NCBI RefSeq assembly: GCF_009799925.1
Contig: NZ_WELK01000007.1
Location: 1 to 64,000, forward strand
Direction: 5' to 3'
DNA length: 64,000 nt
Source: Pseudomonas sp. R-28-1W-6
GTDB lineage: Bacteria > Pseudomonadota > Gammaproteobacteria > Pseudomonadales > Pseudomonadaceae
The translations under genes were made by a program, and so were the position numbers. The notes below the pieces were generated by a model. It saw only the letters and a list, made by a program, of their open reading frames with translations. It had not been told where the DNA came from and ran no database searches. Below are positions 7,758 through 17,115 of this stretch, piece after piece. Numbering within the stretch: the first letter of the stretch is position 1; every line of letters starts with the position of its first letter.

Positions 7758-9173
7758 ATGTCCGCAACCAAGAACCCGGCCATGGGCCAGCCTCCGCGGC
7801 AGGGGGCGGTAATCCAGGACTGGCGCCCCGAGGACCCGCACTTCTGGGGCAGCACCGGCAAGGCCATCGCCACCCGCAACCTGTGGATTTCCATTCCGGC
7901 GCTGTTCCTCGCCTTCGCCGTGTGGATGGTGTGGAGCACGGTGATCGTGCGCCTGAACGCCATCGGCTTCACCTTCAGCACCGACCAGCTGTTCTGGCTG
8001 GCGGCGCTGCCGGGGTTGTCCGGCGCCACCCTGCGCATCTTCTACTCGTTCATGGTGCCGATCTTCGGTGGCCGGCGCTGGACCGCGCTGAGCACCGCAT
8101 CCTTGCTGGCGCCGGCGATCTGGATGGGCTTCGCCGTGCAGGATCCGAACACGCCCTACAGCATCTTCGTGATCATCGCCCTGCTGTGCGGCTTCGGCGG
8201 CGGCAACTTCGCCTCGTCGATGTCCAACATCAGCTTCTTCTACCCGAAAGCCCAGCAGGGCACCGCCCTGGGCCTGAACGCCGGCCTGGGTAACCTGGGC
8301 GTGTCGGCCATGCAGTTCCTGGTGCCGCTGGTGATCGGCCTGGGCCTGTTCGGCGCGGTCGGTGGCCAGCCCCAGGAACTGGCCGACGGCAGCCAGCTGT
8401 GGCTGCAGAACGCCGGCTTCGTCTGGGTGCCGCTGATCGCCGCGGTGACCGTGGCCGCCTGGTTCGGCATGAACGACCTGGCCAGCGCCAAGGCCTCCTT
8501 CGCCGAGCAGGCGGTGATCTTCACCCGCAAGCACAACTGGCTGATGTGCTGGCTGTACCTGGCCACCTTCGGTTCGTTCATCGGCTTCGCCGCGGCCTTC
8601 CCGCTGCTGATCAAGCATTCCTTCCCCGCGGTCAACGCCCTGCAGTTCGCCTTCCTCGGCCCGCTGGTCGGCGCCCTGGTACGCCCGCTGGGCGGCTGGA
8701 TCGCGGACAAGCTCGGCGGTGCGCGGGTCACCCTGTGGAACTTCGTGCTGATGATCGCCGCGGTGTTCGGGGTGATCTCCTTCCTGCCGACCCAGGCCGA
8801 CAGCGGCAACTTCTACGGCTTCCTGGCCATGTTCATGCTGCTGTTCGTCACCACCGGCATCGGCAACGGCTCCACCTTTCGCATGATCCCGGTGATCTTC
8901 CGCACCCTGCACGAGCGCCTCAGCGCCGGCCAAGGCGCGGCCGAGAAGGAGCAGGCGATCAAGGCCGCCGGCAAGGAATCGGCCGCGGTACTGGGCTTCA
9001 GCTCCGCGATCGGTGCCTTCGGTGCCTTCTTCATCCCCAAGTCGTTCGGCTCCTCCATCGCCCTGACCGGCGGCCCGGAAGTCGCCCTGTACGTATTCGT
9101 CGGCTACTACGTCAGCTGCATCCTGCTGACCTGGTGGTGGTACTCGCGCAAGGGCGCGGAGACGCCCTGCTAA
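7758..9173 (+). CDS. narK2: Nitrate/nitrite transporter NarK2 (MFS)
   Basis: This 471-residue MFS protein follows narK1 by 12 bases, with GGAGA in the gap. It has a longer hydrophilic N-terminus (about 40 residues) and a cytoplasmic loop near 390 than NarK1. The nitrate-signature glycine motif (CGFGGGNFASSMSN) is near residue 150, and a second MFS motif (GGWIADKLGGARVT) is near 315. It probably works with NarK1 as nitrate/nitrite exchanger, so that toxic nitrite leaves while nitrate reaches the cytoplasmic NarG active site. Tandem narK genes before narG are typical of Pseudomonas. Confidence 0.93.
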   Translation: MSATKNPAMGQPPRQGAVIQDWRPEDPHFWGSTGKAIATRNLWISIPALFLAFAVWMVWSTVIVRLNAIGFTFSTDQLFWLAALPGLSGATLRIFYSFMVPIFGGRRWTALSTASLLAPAIWMGFAVQDPNTPYSIFVIIALLCGFGGGNFASSMSNISFFYPKAQQGTALGLNAGLGNLGVSAMQFLVPLVIGLGLFGAVGGQPQELADGSQLWLQNAGFVWVPLIAAVTVAAWFGMNDLASAKASFAEQAVIFTRKHNWLMCWLYLATFGSFIGFAAAFPLLIKHSFPAVNALQFAFLGPLVGALVRPLGGWIADKLGGARVTLWNFVLMIAAVFGVISFLPTQADSGNFYGFLAMFMLLFVTTGIGNGSTFRMIPVIFRTLHERLSAGQGAAEKEQAIKAAGKESAAVLGFSSAIGAFGAFFIPKSFGSSIALTGGPEVALYVFVGYYVSCILLTWWWYSRKGAETPC

Positions 9174-9241
9174 GCCGAACCCCCGAACCCAAGAAATGAC
9201 GAGCGCAGGGCCGCCTGCGCTCAGCCTGAGAGGAAGAAAAA

Positions 9242-12200
9242 ATGAGCCACCTACTCGACCAGCTGCGCTTCTTCAATCGCAAGCAAGGTGAGTTCGCCGA
9301 CGGTCATGGCGAGACCCGCAAGGAGTCGCGCGACTGGGAGAACGTCTATCGCTCGCGCTGGCAGTACGACAAGATCGTGCGTTCCACCCACGGGGTGAAC
9401 TGCACCGGGTCGTGCTCCTGGAAGATCTACGTGAAGAACGGCCTGATCACCTGGGAGACCCAGCAGACCGACTACCCGCGCACCCGCAACGACCTGCCCA
9501 ACCACGAGCCGCGCGGCTGCCCGCGCGGTGCCAGCTACAGCTGGTACATCTACAGCGCCAACCGCCTGAAGTACCCGAAGATTCGCAAGCCGCTGCTCAA
9601 GCTGTGGCGCGAGGCGCGTCTGACCATGGCGCCGGTGGAGGCCTGGGCCAGCATCGTCGAGGACCCGGTCAAGGCGCAGAGCTACAAGAGCAAGCGCGGC
9701 ATGGGCGGCTTCATCCGCTCCAGCTGGGACGAGGCCAACGAGATCATCGCCGCCTCCAACGTCTACACCGTCAAGCAGTACGGCCCGGACCGCGTGGTCG
9801 GCTTCTCGCCGATCCCGGCCATGTCCATGGTCAGCTACGCCGCCGGTTCCCGTTACCTGTCGCTGATCGGCGGGGTGTGCCTGTCGTTCTATGACTGGTA
9901 TTGCGACCTGCCGCCGTCCTCGCCGCAGGTGTGGGGCGAGCAGACCGACGTGCCGGAATCGGCCGACTGGTACAACTCCAACTACATCATCGCCTGGGGC
10001 TCCAACGTCCCGCAGACCCGTACCCCGGACGCGCACTTCTTCACCGAGGTGCGCTACAAGGGCACCAAGACCGTGGCCATCACCCCGGACTACGCGGAAG
10101 TCGCCAAGCTCACCGACCTCTGGCTGAATCCCAAGCAGGGCACCGACGCGGCGCTGGCGCAGGCCTTCGCCCACGTGATCTTCAAGGAATTCCACCTGGA
10201 GAAACCGAGCGCCTACTTCACCGACTACGCCAAGCGCTACACCGACCTGCCGGTGCTGGTGCTGCTCAAGGACCAGGCCGGCCGCCTGCAGGCCGACCGC
10301 TTCCTGCGCGCCAGCGACCTGGACAACAACCTGGGCCAGGACAACAACCCGGAATGGAAGACCATCGCCGTCGACGCCAGTGGCGAACTGGTCTCGCCGC
10401 TGGGCTCGATCGGCTACCGCTGGGGCGAGAAGGGCAAGTGGAACATCGAGGCCCGTGAAGGCCGCGAGGGTCGCGAGATCGACCTCAAGCTGAGCCAGAT
10501 CGACAGCGGCGAAGTGGCCGAAGTGGCCTTCCCCTACTTCGGTGGCCAGGTGCACGAGCACTTCGCCCATGCCGAAGGCGAGGAGATCCAGCTGCGCCGC
10601 GTGCCGGTGCGTTCGATCAGCCTGGCCGACGGCAGCAGCGCCAAGGTCGCCAGCGTGTTCGACCTGATGGCCGCCAACTTAGGGATAGACCGTGGCCTGG
10701 GCGGCAGTAATGTGGCGCGCAGCTACGACGACGCCAGCGTACCGGGCACCCCGGCCTGGCAGGAGCAGATCACCGGTGTCAGCCGCGAGAAGGCGATCCA
10801 GATCGCCCGCGAGTTCGCCGACAACGCCGACAAGACCCATGGCCGTTCCATGATCATCGTCGGTGCGGCGATGAACCACTGGTACCACATGGACATGAAC
10901 TACCGTGGCCTGATCAACATGCTGATGTTGTGCGGCTGCGTCGGCCAGACCGGCGGTGGCTGGGCCCACTACGTCGGCCAGGAGAAGCTGCGTCCGCAGT
11001 GCGGCTGGCTGCCGCTGGCCTTCGGCCTGGACTGGAGCCGGCCGCCACGGCAGATGAACGGCACCAGCTTCTTCTACAACCACAGCTCGCAGTGGCGCCA
11101 CGAGAAGATGAGCATGCACGAAGTGCTCTCGCCGCTGGCCGACAAGGCGCAGTTCCCCGAGCACGCGCTGGACTACAACATCCGCGCCGAGCGCGGTGGC
11201 TGGCTGCCGAGTGCGCCGCAGCTGAACAAGAACCCGCTGCAGATTACCCGCGACGCCAAGGCCGCCGGCATGGAGCCCAAGGAGTACGTGGTCAATGCGC
11301 TCAAGCAGGGTTCGCTGCGTTTCGCCTGCGAACAGCCGGACAACCCGGCCAACTTCCCGCGCAACATGTTTATCTGGCGCTCCAACCTGCTGGGCAGCTC
11401 GGGCAAGGGCCACGAGTACATGCTCAAGTACCTGCTGGGCACCAAGAACGGCGTGATGAACGAGGACCTCGGCAAGCGCGGCGGCTTCAAGCCCAACGAA
11501 GCCGAGTGGCAGGACGAGGGCGCCATCGGCAAGCTCGACCTGGTCACCACCCTCGACTTCCGCATGTCCTCGACCTGCGTGTATTCCGACATCGTCCTGC
11601 CGACCGCGACCTGGTACGAGAAGGACGACATGAACACCTCGGACATGCACCCCTTCATCCACCCGCTGTCGGCCGCCATCGACCCGGCCTGGGAAGCGCG
11701 TTCGGACTGGGAAATCTACAAGGGCATCGCCAAGCACTTCTCGGAAATGGCCAAGGGGCACCTGGGCGTCGAGCAGGACCTGGTCACCGTGCCGCTGCTG
11801 CACGACAGCCCCGGCGAACTGGCCCAGCCGTTCGGCGGTACCGACTGGAAGAGCGCCGGCGAGACGCCGGTCCCGGGCAAGAACTGCCCGAACATGGCGG
11901 TGGTCGAGCGCGACTACCCGAACACCTACAAGAAGTTCACCTCCCTCGGCCCGCTGCTGGACACGCTGGGCAACGGCGGCAAGGGCATCAACTGGAACAC
12001 CGAGGATGAAGTCGAGTTCCTCGGCGAGCTCAACTACAAGGTGCGCGAGGAGGGCGTCAGCCAGGGCCGGCCGAAGATCGAGTCGGCCATCGATGCGGCC
12101 GAGGTGATCCTTTCCCTGGCCCCGGAAACCAACGGCCACGTGGCCGTCAAGGCCTGGGCCGCGCTGTCGGAATTCACCGGCCTGGATCACAGCCACCTGG

Positions 12201-12994
12201 CGCTGCCCAAGGAGCACGAGGCGATCCGCTTCCGCGACATCCAGGCGCAGCCGCGCAAGATCATCTCCAGCCCGACCTGGTCAGGCCTGGAAGACGAGCA
12301 CGTCAGCTACAACGCCGGCTACACCAACGTCCACGAGTACATCCCGTGGCGCACCATCACCGGGCGCCAGCAGTTCTACCAGGATCACCCGTGGATGCAG
12401 GCCTTCGGCGAGCAGATGATGAGCTACCGGCCGCCGATCAACACCCGCACCATCGACTACGTGAAGGGCAAGAAGTCCAACGGCAATCCGGAGATCGTCC
12501 TCAACTGGATCACCCCGCACCAGAAGTGGGGCATCCACAGCACCTACACCGACAACCTGATCATGCTCACCCTGAGCCGTGGCGGGCCGATCGTGTGGAT
12601 GAGCGAGGTCGACGCGAAGAAGGCCGGCATCGAGGACAACGACTGGATCGAGTGCTTCAACGCCAACGGTGCGCTGGTCGCCCGGGCGGTGGTCAGTCAG
12701 CGCGTCAAGGAGGGCATGGTGATGATGTACCACGCCCAGGAGCGCATCGTGAACATGCCGGGCAGCGAGACCACCAAGACTCGCGGCGGCCACCACAACT
12801 CGGTGACCCGGGTAGTCCTGAAACCCACCCATATGATCGGCGGCTACGCGCAGCTGGCCTATGGCTTCAACTACTACGGCACCGTGGGCTGCAACCGTGA
12901 CGAGTTCGTCGTGGTGCGCAAGATGGACAAGGTCGACTGGCTCGACGGTCCCAACGGCGACGACCTGCCGCAACCCCTGCCGCAAGATATCTGA
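9242..12994 (+). CDS. narG: Respiratory nitrate reductase alpha subunit NarG
   Basis: This 1250-residue catalytic subunit reduces nitrate to nitrite at a bis-molybdopterin-guanine-dinucleotide centre on the cytoplasmic face of the inner membrane. The proximal FeS cluster ligands are His50, Cys54, Cys58 and Cys93. The molybdenum ligand Asp222 lies in WYCDLPP. These numbers coincide with those of E. coli NarG plus or minus one, so the protein is full length. There is no twin-arginine signal peptide, in keeping with a cytoplasmic active site. GAGAGGAAG precedes the ATG. It depends on modABC and moaA products made nearby. Confidence 0.98.
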   Translation: MSHLLDQLRFFNRKQGEFADGHGETRKESRDWENVYRSRWQYDKIVRSTHGVNCTGSCSWKIYVKNGLITWETQQTDYPRTRNDLPNHEPRGCPRGASYSWYIYSANRLKYPKIRKPLLKLWREARLTMAPVEAWASIVEDPVKAQSYKSKRGMGGFIRSSWDEANEIIAASNVYTVKQYGPDRVVGFSPIPAMSMVSYAAGSRYLSLIGGVCLSFYDWYCDLPPSSPQVWGEQTDVPESADWYNSNYIIAWGSNVPQTRTPDAHFFTEVRYKGTKTVAITPDYAEVAKLTDLWLNPKQGTDAALAQAFAHVIFKEFHLEKPSAYFTDYAKRYTDLPVLVLLKDQAGRLQADRFLRASDLDNNLGQDNNPEWKTIAVDASGELVSPLGSIGYRWGEKGKWNIEAREGREGREIDLKLSQIDSGEVAEVAFPYFGGQVHEHFAHAEGEEIQLRRVPVRSISLADGSSAKVASVFDLMAANLGIDRGLGGSNVARSYDDASVPGTPAWQEQITGVSREKAIQIAREFADNADKTHGRSMIIVGAAMNHWYHMDMNYRGLINMLMLCGCVGQTGGGWAHYVGQEKLRPQCGWLPLAFGLDWSRPPRQMNGTSFFYNHSSQWRHEKMSMHEVLSPLADKAQFPEHALDYNIRAERGGWLPSAPQLNKNPLQITRDAKAAGMEPKEYVVNALKQGSLRFACEQPDNPANFPRNMFIWRSNLLGSSGKGHEYMLKYLLGTKNGVMNEDLGKRGGFKPNEAEWQDEGAIGKLDLVTTLDFRMSSTCVYSDIVLPTATWYEKDDMNTSDMHPFIHPLSAAIDPAWEARSDWEIYKGIAKHFSEMAKGHLGVEQDLVTVPLLHDSPGELAQPFGGTDWKSAGETPVPGKNCPNMAVVERDYPNTYKKFTSLGPLLDTLGNGGKGINWNTEDEVEFLGELNYKVREEGVSQGRPKIESAIDAAEVILSLAPETNGHVAVKAWAALSEFTGLDHSHLALPKEHEAIRFRDIQAQPRKIISSPTWSGLEDEHVSYNAGYTNVHEYIPWRTITGRQQFYQDHPWMQAFGEQMMSYRPPINTRTIDYVKGKKSNGNPEIVLNWITPHQKWGIHSTYTDNLIMLTLSRGGPIVWMSEVDAKKAGIEDNDWIECFNANGALVARAVVSQRVKEGMVMMYHAQERIVNMPGSETTKTRGGHHNSVTRVVLKPTHMIGGYAQLAYGFNYYGTVGCNRDEFVVVRKMDKVDWLDGPNGDDLPQPLPQDI

Positions 12995-13005
12995 GGACTG
13001 ATGCC

Positions 13006-14544
13006 ATGAAGATTCGCTCACAAATTGGCATGGTGTTGAACCTGGACAAGTGCATCGGTTGCCACACCTGTTCGATCACCTGCAAGAACGTCTGGACCAG
13101 CCGCGAAGGCATGGAATACGCCTGGTTCAACAACGTCGAGACCAAGCCCGGTATCGGCTACCCGAAAGAGTGGGAAAACCAGGACAAGTGGAAGGGCGGC
13201 TGGGTGCGCAACAAGGACGGCTCGATCAATCCGAAGATCGGCGGCAAGTTCCGCGTGCTGGCGAACATCTTCGCCAACCCGGACCTGCCGAGCATCGACG
13301 ACTACTACGAGCCGTTCGACTTCGACTACCAGCACCTGCACACCGCGCCGCTCGGCGATCACCAGCCGACCGCCCGGCCGCGCTCGGTGATCACCGGCAA
13401 GCGCATGGAGAAGATCGAGTGGGGCCCGAACTGGGAGGAGATTCTCGGTACCGAGTTCGCCAAGCGGCGCAAGGACAAGAACTTCGACCAGGTGCAGGCC
13501 GATATCTACGGCGAGTACGAAAACACCTTCATGATGTACCTGCCGCGCCTGTGCGAGCACTGCCTCAACCCGGCGTGCGCGGCCTCCTGCCCGAGCGGGG
13601 CGATCTACAAGCGCGAGGAGGACGGCATCGTCCTCATCGACCAGGAGAAGTGCCGCGGCTGGCGCATGTGCATCAGCGGCTGCCCGTACAAGAAGATCTA
13701 CTTCAACTGGAAGAGCGGCAAATCCGAGAAGTGCATCTTCTGCTACCCGCGCATCGAAGCCGGCATGCCCACCGTCTGCTCGGAAACCTGCGTGGGGCGC
13801 ATCCGCTACCTCGGCGTGCTGCTGTATGACGCCGACCGCATCGCCGAAGTGGCCAGTACGCCAAACGAGCAGGACCTGTACCAGAAGCAGCTGGACATCT
13901 TCCTCGACCCGTTCGATCCCAAGGTGATCAAGCAGGCCCTGGCCGATGGCGTGCCGATGTCGGTGATCGACGCCGCGCAGAAGTCGCCGGTGTACAAGAT
14001 GGCGGTGGACTGGAAGCTGGCCCTGCCGCTGCACCCGGAATACCGCACCCTGCCGATGGTCTGGTACGTGCCGCCGCTGTCGCCGATCCAGAACGCCGCC
14101 ACCGCCGGCAAGGTCAGCATGGACGGCGTGCTGCCGGACGTCGACAGCCTGCGCATCCCGCTGCGCTACCTGGCCAACCTGCTCACCGCCGGTGACGTGC
14201 AGCCGGTCAAGCTGGCCCTCAAGCGTCTGCTGGCGATGCGTGCCTACAAGCGCGCCGAGCAGGTCGATGGCGTGCAGGACCTCAAGGTGCTGCAGGACGT
14301 CGGGCTGTCGGTGGCCCAGGTCGAGGACATGTACCGCTACCTGGCCATCGCCAACTACGAGGACCGCTTCGTGATCCCCACCGCGCACCGCGAGGAGGCC
14401 ATGAGCGACGCCTTCGCCGAGCGTTCCGGTTGCGGCTTCAGCTTCGGCAGCGGCTGCAGCGGCAGCTCCGACACCAACATGTTCGGGGCGAAGAAGGCCA
14501 ACCAGCGCGACATCCTGAAAACCGTGCAGTTGTGGGAGGACTGA
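13006..14544 (+). CDS. narH: Respiratory nitrate reductase beta subunit NarH
   Basis: This 512-residue iron-sulfur subunit carries electrons from NarI to NarG. Four cysteine groups are visible: Cys16, 19, 22 and 26; a CEHCLNPAC...C group near 180-190; the group with Trp219 in CRGWRMC (216-222); and CIFC...C...C near 245-265. Tryptophan replacing a cysteine is the known cause of one 3Fe-4S cluster. The C-terminus ends in a cysteine- and glycine-rich tail (GCGFSFGSGCSG, about 475-487), which is common in Pseudomonas NarH. It starts 11 bases after narG. Confidence 0.98.
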   Translation: MKIRSQIGMVLNLDKCIGCHTCSITCKNVWTSREGMEYAWFNNVETKPGIGYPKEWENQDKWKGGWVRNKDGSINPKIGGKFRVLANIFANPDLPSIDDYYEPFDFDYQHLHTAPLGDHQPTARPRSVITGKRMEKIEWGPNWEEILGTEFAKRRKDKNFDQVQADIYGEYENTFMMYLPRLCEHCLNPACAASCPSGAIYKREEDGIVLIDQEKCRGWRMCISGCPYKKIYFNWKSGKSEKCIFCYPRIEAGMPTVCSETCVGRIRYLGVLLYDADRIAEVASTPNEQDLYQKQLDIFLDPFDPKVIKQALADGVPMSVIDAAQKSPVYKMAVDWKLALPLHPEYRTLPMVWYVPPLSPIQNAATAGKVSMDGVLPDVDSLRIPLRYLANLLTAGDVQPVKLALKRLLAMRAYKRAEQVDGVQDLKVLQDVGLSVAQVEDMYRYLAIANYEDRFVIPTAHREEAMSDAFAERSGCGFSFGSGCSGSSDTNMFGAKKANQRDILKTVQLWED

Positions 14545-14546
14545 GC

Positions 14547-15302
14547 ATGCAAATTCTCAAGGTGATTTCCCTGTTGCTCGACTACCCCACCGAGGCCCTG
14601 CGCGATGCGCAGGGTGAACTGGACGAGGCCATCGGCCGCGCCCGCGAGATCAGCCCGGAGCAGCGCAGTGCGCTGATCGAGCTGCTCGACGAGCTGAGCG
14701 GTGGCGACCTGATGGACGTGCAGGAGCGCTACTGCGAGCTGTTCGACCGCGGTCGCTCGCTGTCGCTGCTGCTGTTCGAGCACGTGCATGGCGAATCGCG
14801 CGACCGTGGCCAGGCCATGGTCGACCTGATGGGCCAGTACGAGCAGGCCGGTTTCGCCATCGGCGTGCGCGAGCTGCCTGACTACATCCCGCTGTACCTG
14901 GAGTACCTGGCCACCCGCGAGGACCTTGAGGCCCGCGAGGGCCTGGCCGATGTATCCCATCTGCTGGCCTTGCTGGCCGCGCGGCTGGACGAGCGCGAAT
15001 GCCCCTACGCCGCCTGCTTCCAGGCCCTGCTGCAGATTGCCGGCGTGCAGCCGCAGCAGGCCGTGGCCGAGGTGCGCGAGCAGGTCGCCGCGGAAGTGCG
15101 CGACGACTCGCTGGAGGCGCTGGACAAGATCTGGGAGGAGGAGGCCGTGGACTTCATGCAGGCCGAGCAGCAGGACCGCTGCCCGAGCCAGACCACGCTG
15201 CCGGGCAAGGTGCGTGAGGAAGTGCCGGTGCCGCTGCACTGGGTGGATTTCAAGGTCGATGGGCCGGCCGTGACGGTGGCCCCGGAGGTGCGCAATGTCT
15301 AA
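14547..15302 (+). CDS. narJ: Nitrate reductase assembly chaperone NarJ
   Basis: This 251-residue cytoplasmic chaperone of the TorD/NarJ family helps insert the molybdenum cofactor and FeS cluster into NarG before NarGH joins NarI. The sequence opens with MQILKVISLLLDYPTE, the usual NarJ start, and contains ELPDYIPLYLEYL near 110. The ATG at 14547 follows the narH stop by two bases and has GGAGGA within the end of narH; a longer upstream frame only shadows narH. Its 3' end overlaps narI by eight bases. Confidence 0.96.
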   Translation: MQILKVISLLLDYPTEALRDAQGELDEAIGRAREISPEQRSALIELLDELSGGDLMDVQERYCELFDRGRSLSLLLFEHVHGESRDRGQAMVDLMGQYEQAGFAIGVRELPDYIPLYLEYLATREDLEAREGLADVSHLLALLAARLDERECPYAACFQALLQIAGVQPQQAVAEVREQVAAEVRDDSLEALDKIWEEEAVDFMQAEQQDRCPSQTTLPGKVREEVPVPLHWVDFKVDGPAVTVAPEVRNV

Positions 15303-15990
15303 CGTCAATCTGCTGTTGTTCGGGATCTATCCCTATATCGCCCTGGCCATCTGCATCATCGGCAGCTGGGCGCGCTTCGACCTGTCGCAGTACAGCTGGA
15401 AGGCCGGCTCCAGCCAGCTGTTCAACCGCACCGCGGCCGAGCAGCGCTACATGCGTGCGGCGAGCAACCTGTTTCACGTCGGCGTGCTGTTCGTCCTGGC
15501 CGGTCACTTCGTCGGTCTGCTGACCCCCGAGGCGATCTACCACAGCGTCATCAGCACCCAGAACAAGCAGCTGCTGGCCATGGTGTCCGGGGGCTTCTTC
15601 GGCTTCCTGTGCCTGATCGGCCTGCTCATGCTGCTCAAGCGCCGGCTGTTCGACGATCGCGTGCGGGCCAGCTCCAGCGCCTCCGACATCATGATCCTGC
15701 TGGTGCTGCTGGCGCAGCTGGTGCTCGGCCTGCTGACCATCGTCGCCTCGACCGCGCACATGGACGGTTCGGTGATGGTGCTGCTGGCCAACTGGGCGCA
15801 GCAGGTGGTGACCCTGCAGCCGCAGGCCGCCGCCGCGAGCATCGCCCCGGTCAGCCTGGTGTACAAGCTGCACGTGTTCCTCGGCCTGACCCTGTTCGTG
15901 CTGTTCCCCTTCACCCGCCTGGTGCACATCGTCAGTGCCCCGGTGTGGTACCTGGGTCGGCGCTACCAGATCGTCCGGCAGAAAGGCTAA
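15295..15990 (+). CDS. narI: Nitrate reductase gamma subunit NarI (cytochrome b)
   Basis: This 231-residue membrane cytochrome oxidises quinol and passes electrons to NarH. Five hydrophobic segments are seen, and histidines lie in the second and fifth helices (for example LFHVGVLFVLAGHF near 62-75 and KLHVFLGLTLF near 190-200), as needed for two b haems. The ATG lies inside the end of narJ, indicating coupled translation. The length is normal for the family. An interspersed palindrome separates it from the next gene. Confidence 0.97.
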   Translation: MSNVNLLLFGIYPYIALAICIIGSWARFDLSQYSWKAGSSQLFNRTAAEQRYMRAASNLFHVGVLFVLAGHFVGLLTPEAIYHSVISTQNKQLLAMVSGGFFGFLCLIGLLMLLKRRLFDDRVRASSSASDIMILLVLLAQLVLGLLTIVASTAHMDGSVMVLLANWAQQVVTLQPQAAAASIAPVSLVYKLHVFLGLTLFVLFPFTRLVHIVSAPVWYLGRRYQIVRQKG

Positions 15991-16040
15991 GAATGACTGG
16001 ATCGGCTGCGCGTCGGCAGGCCGATCCCCCTGACTCGGAT

Positions 16041-16078
16041 GTAGGGTGGGTACCGCCGTTTGCGGCGTATCCATCACC
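16041..16078 (+). repeat. GTAGGGTGGGTA-type palindromic repeat
   Basis: The stretch begins GTAGGGTGGGTACCGCCG and closes with CGGCGTATCCATC, forming an imperfect hairpin. This resembles a widely seen intergenic palindrome of gammaproteobacteria. It lies between narI and the isomerase gene and could shape the mRNA end or its stability. Confidence 0.6.
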
Positions 16079-16101
16079 AAACGAATGTGTGGAGGTGTGA
16101 A

Positions 16102-17067
16102 ATGGGTTGTGGATGCGGTGGTAACGGTAATGGTGGTGGCTGCGCCGGCGGCGCGGCTCAGGAACTCCCGGTGGAGGCGAGCCAGGCTGGCGTGCAGGCG
16201 TTCGAGCCGGCCGTTGCCGACGAGCCCCAAGCCGATGACGAGGAGGAGGGCGAGTCAGCCCCCGAGCTGATCGCCACCAGCGAGCAGGAGTGGCCGCGGA
16301 TCAAGGTCAACGGGGTGGCCATCGAGCCCCAGGCGATTGCCCTGGAGCTGCAGTACCACCCGGCCGATACCCGCCAGGAAGCGGTGTTCCTCGCCAGCCA
16401 GGCGCTGGTGATCCGCGAGCTGCTGCAGCAGCGGATCGCGACCCTGGGCCTGCAGGTCCAGGTGCAGGCCGGGGAGAGCGAGGAGGAGGCGACCACCCGT
16501 GCGCTGATCGAGCAGGAGGTGCCGTTGCCGCACGCCGACGCGGCCGCCTGCCGGCAGTATTACGAAAACAACCGGGCGCGCTTTGCCAGTGCCCCGTTGC
16601 TGGCGGCGCGGCATATCCTGCTGGCCTGCGAGGCGGACGACGCCGAGGAGCGCAGCCGGGTGGGCGAGCAGGCGCAGGAGTTGCTGGCGCAGCTGCAGGC
16701 CGATGGCACTCGTTTTGCTGAGCTGGCGGCGGCCCATTCGGCCTGCCCGTCGAAACTGCAGGGCGGGGCGCTCGGGCAGATCAGCCAGGGGCAGACCGTG
16801 CCGGAGTTCGAGCGGCAGCTATTCCGCCTGCCGCTGGGCCTGGCCGGGCGCCCGCTGGAAAGCCGTTACGGCTTCCATCTGGTGTGGGTCGACCAGCGCA
16901 TCGAGGGCGAGCAGTTGCCCTTCGAGGTGGTCGAGGGCTCCATCCGTGCCGAGCTGGACCAGCGCGTCTGGCAGGTGGCGGTGGTGCAGTACATCAAGAG
17001 CCTGATCGGTGAGGCGGACATCCAGGGCATCGTCCTGGAAGGCGCCGACTCGCCACTGCTGCAGTAA
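16102..17067 (+). CDS. NifM/PpiC-like peptidyl-prolyl cis-trans isomerase
   Basis: This 321-residue protein has a parvulin domain at about 165-290 (ARHILLAC, then LGQISQGQTVPEFE and SRYGFHLVWVD). The N-terminus is unusual: a Gly/Cys-rich head with cysteines at 3, 5 and 14 and no signal peptide, so it should be cytoplasmic. The ATG with GGAGGTG at 16091-16097 is preferred over an upstream in-frame codon. A parvulin gene between narI and moaA is a conserved Pseudomonas arrangement, which suggests a folding role in NarGHI maturation. That role is inferred. Confidence 0.88.
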   Translation: MGCGCGGNGNGGGCAGGAAQELPVEASQAGVQAFEPAVADEPQADDEEEGESAPELIATSEQEWPRIKVNGVAIEPQAIALELQYHPADTRQEAVFLASQALVIRELLQQRIATLGLQVQVQAGESEEEATTRALIEQEVPLPHADAAACRQYYENNRARFASAPLLAARHILLACEADDAEERSRVGEQAQELLAQLQADGTRFAELAAAHSACPSKLQGGALGQISQGQTVPEFERQLFRLPLGLAGRPLESRYGFHLVWVDQRIEGEQLPFEVVEGSIRAELDQRVWQVAVVQYIKSLIGEADIQGIVLEGADSPLLQ

Positions 17068-17115
17068 TCACAGGGCCGGGCGACAGGGGTCGCCCAGGCA
17101 ACCGGGGAGCGCGTG

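Noticed and set aside
6330-8933. 867-residue open frame on the minus strand opposite narK1K2
   Set aside because: It is a GC-rich antisense shadow with low-complexity His/Gln/Gly composition; the plus-strand narK genes have full family motifs.
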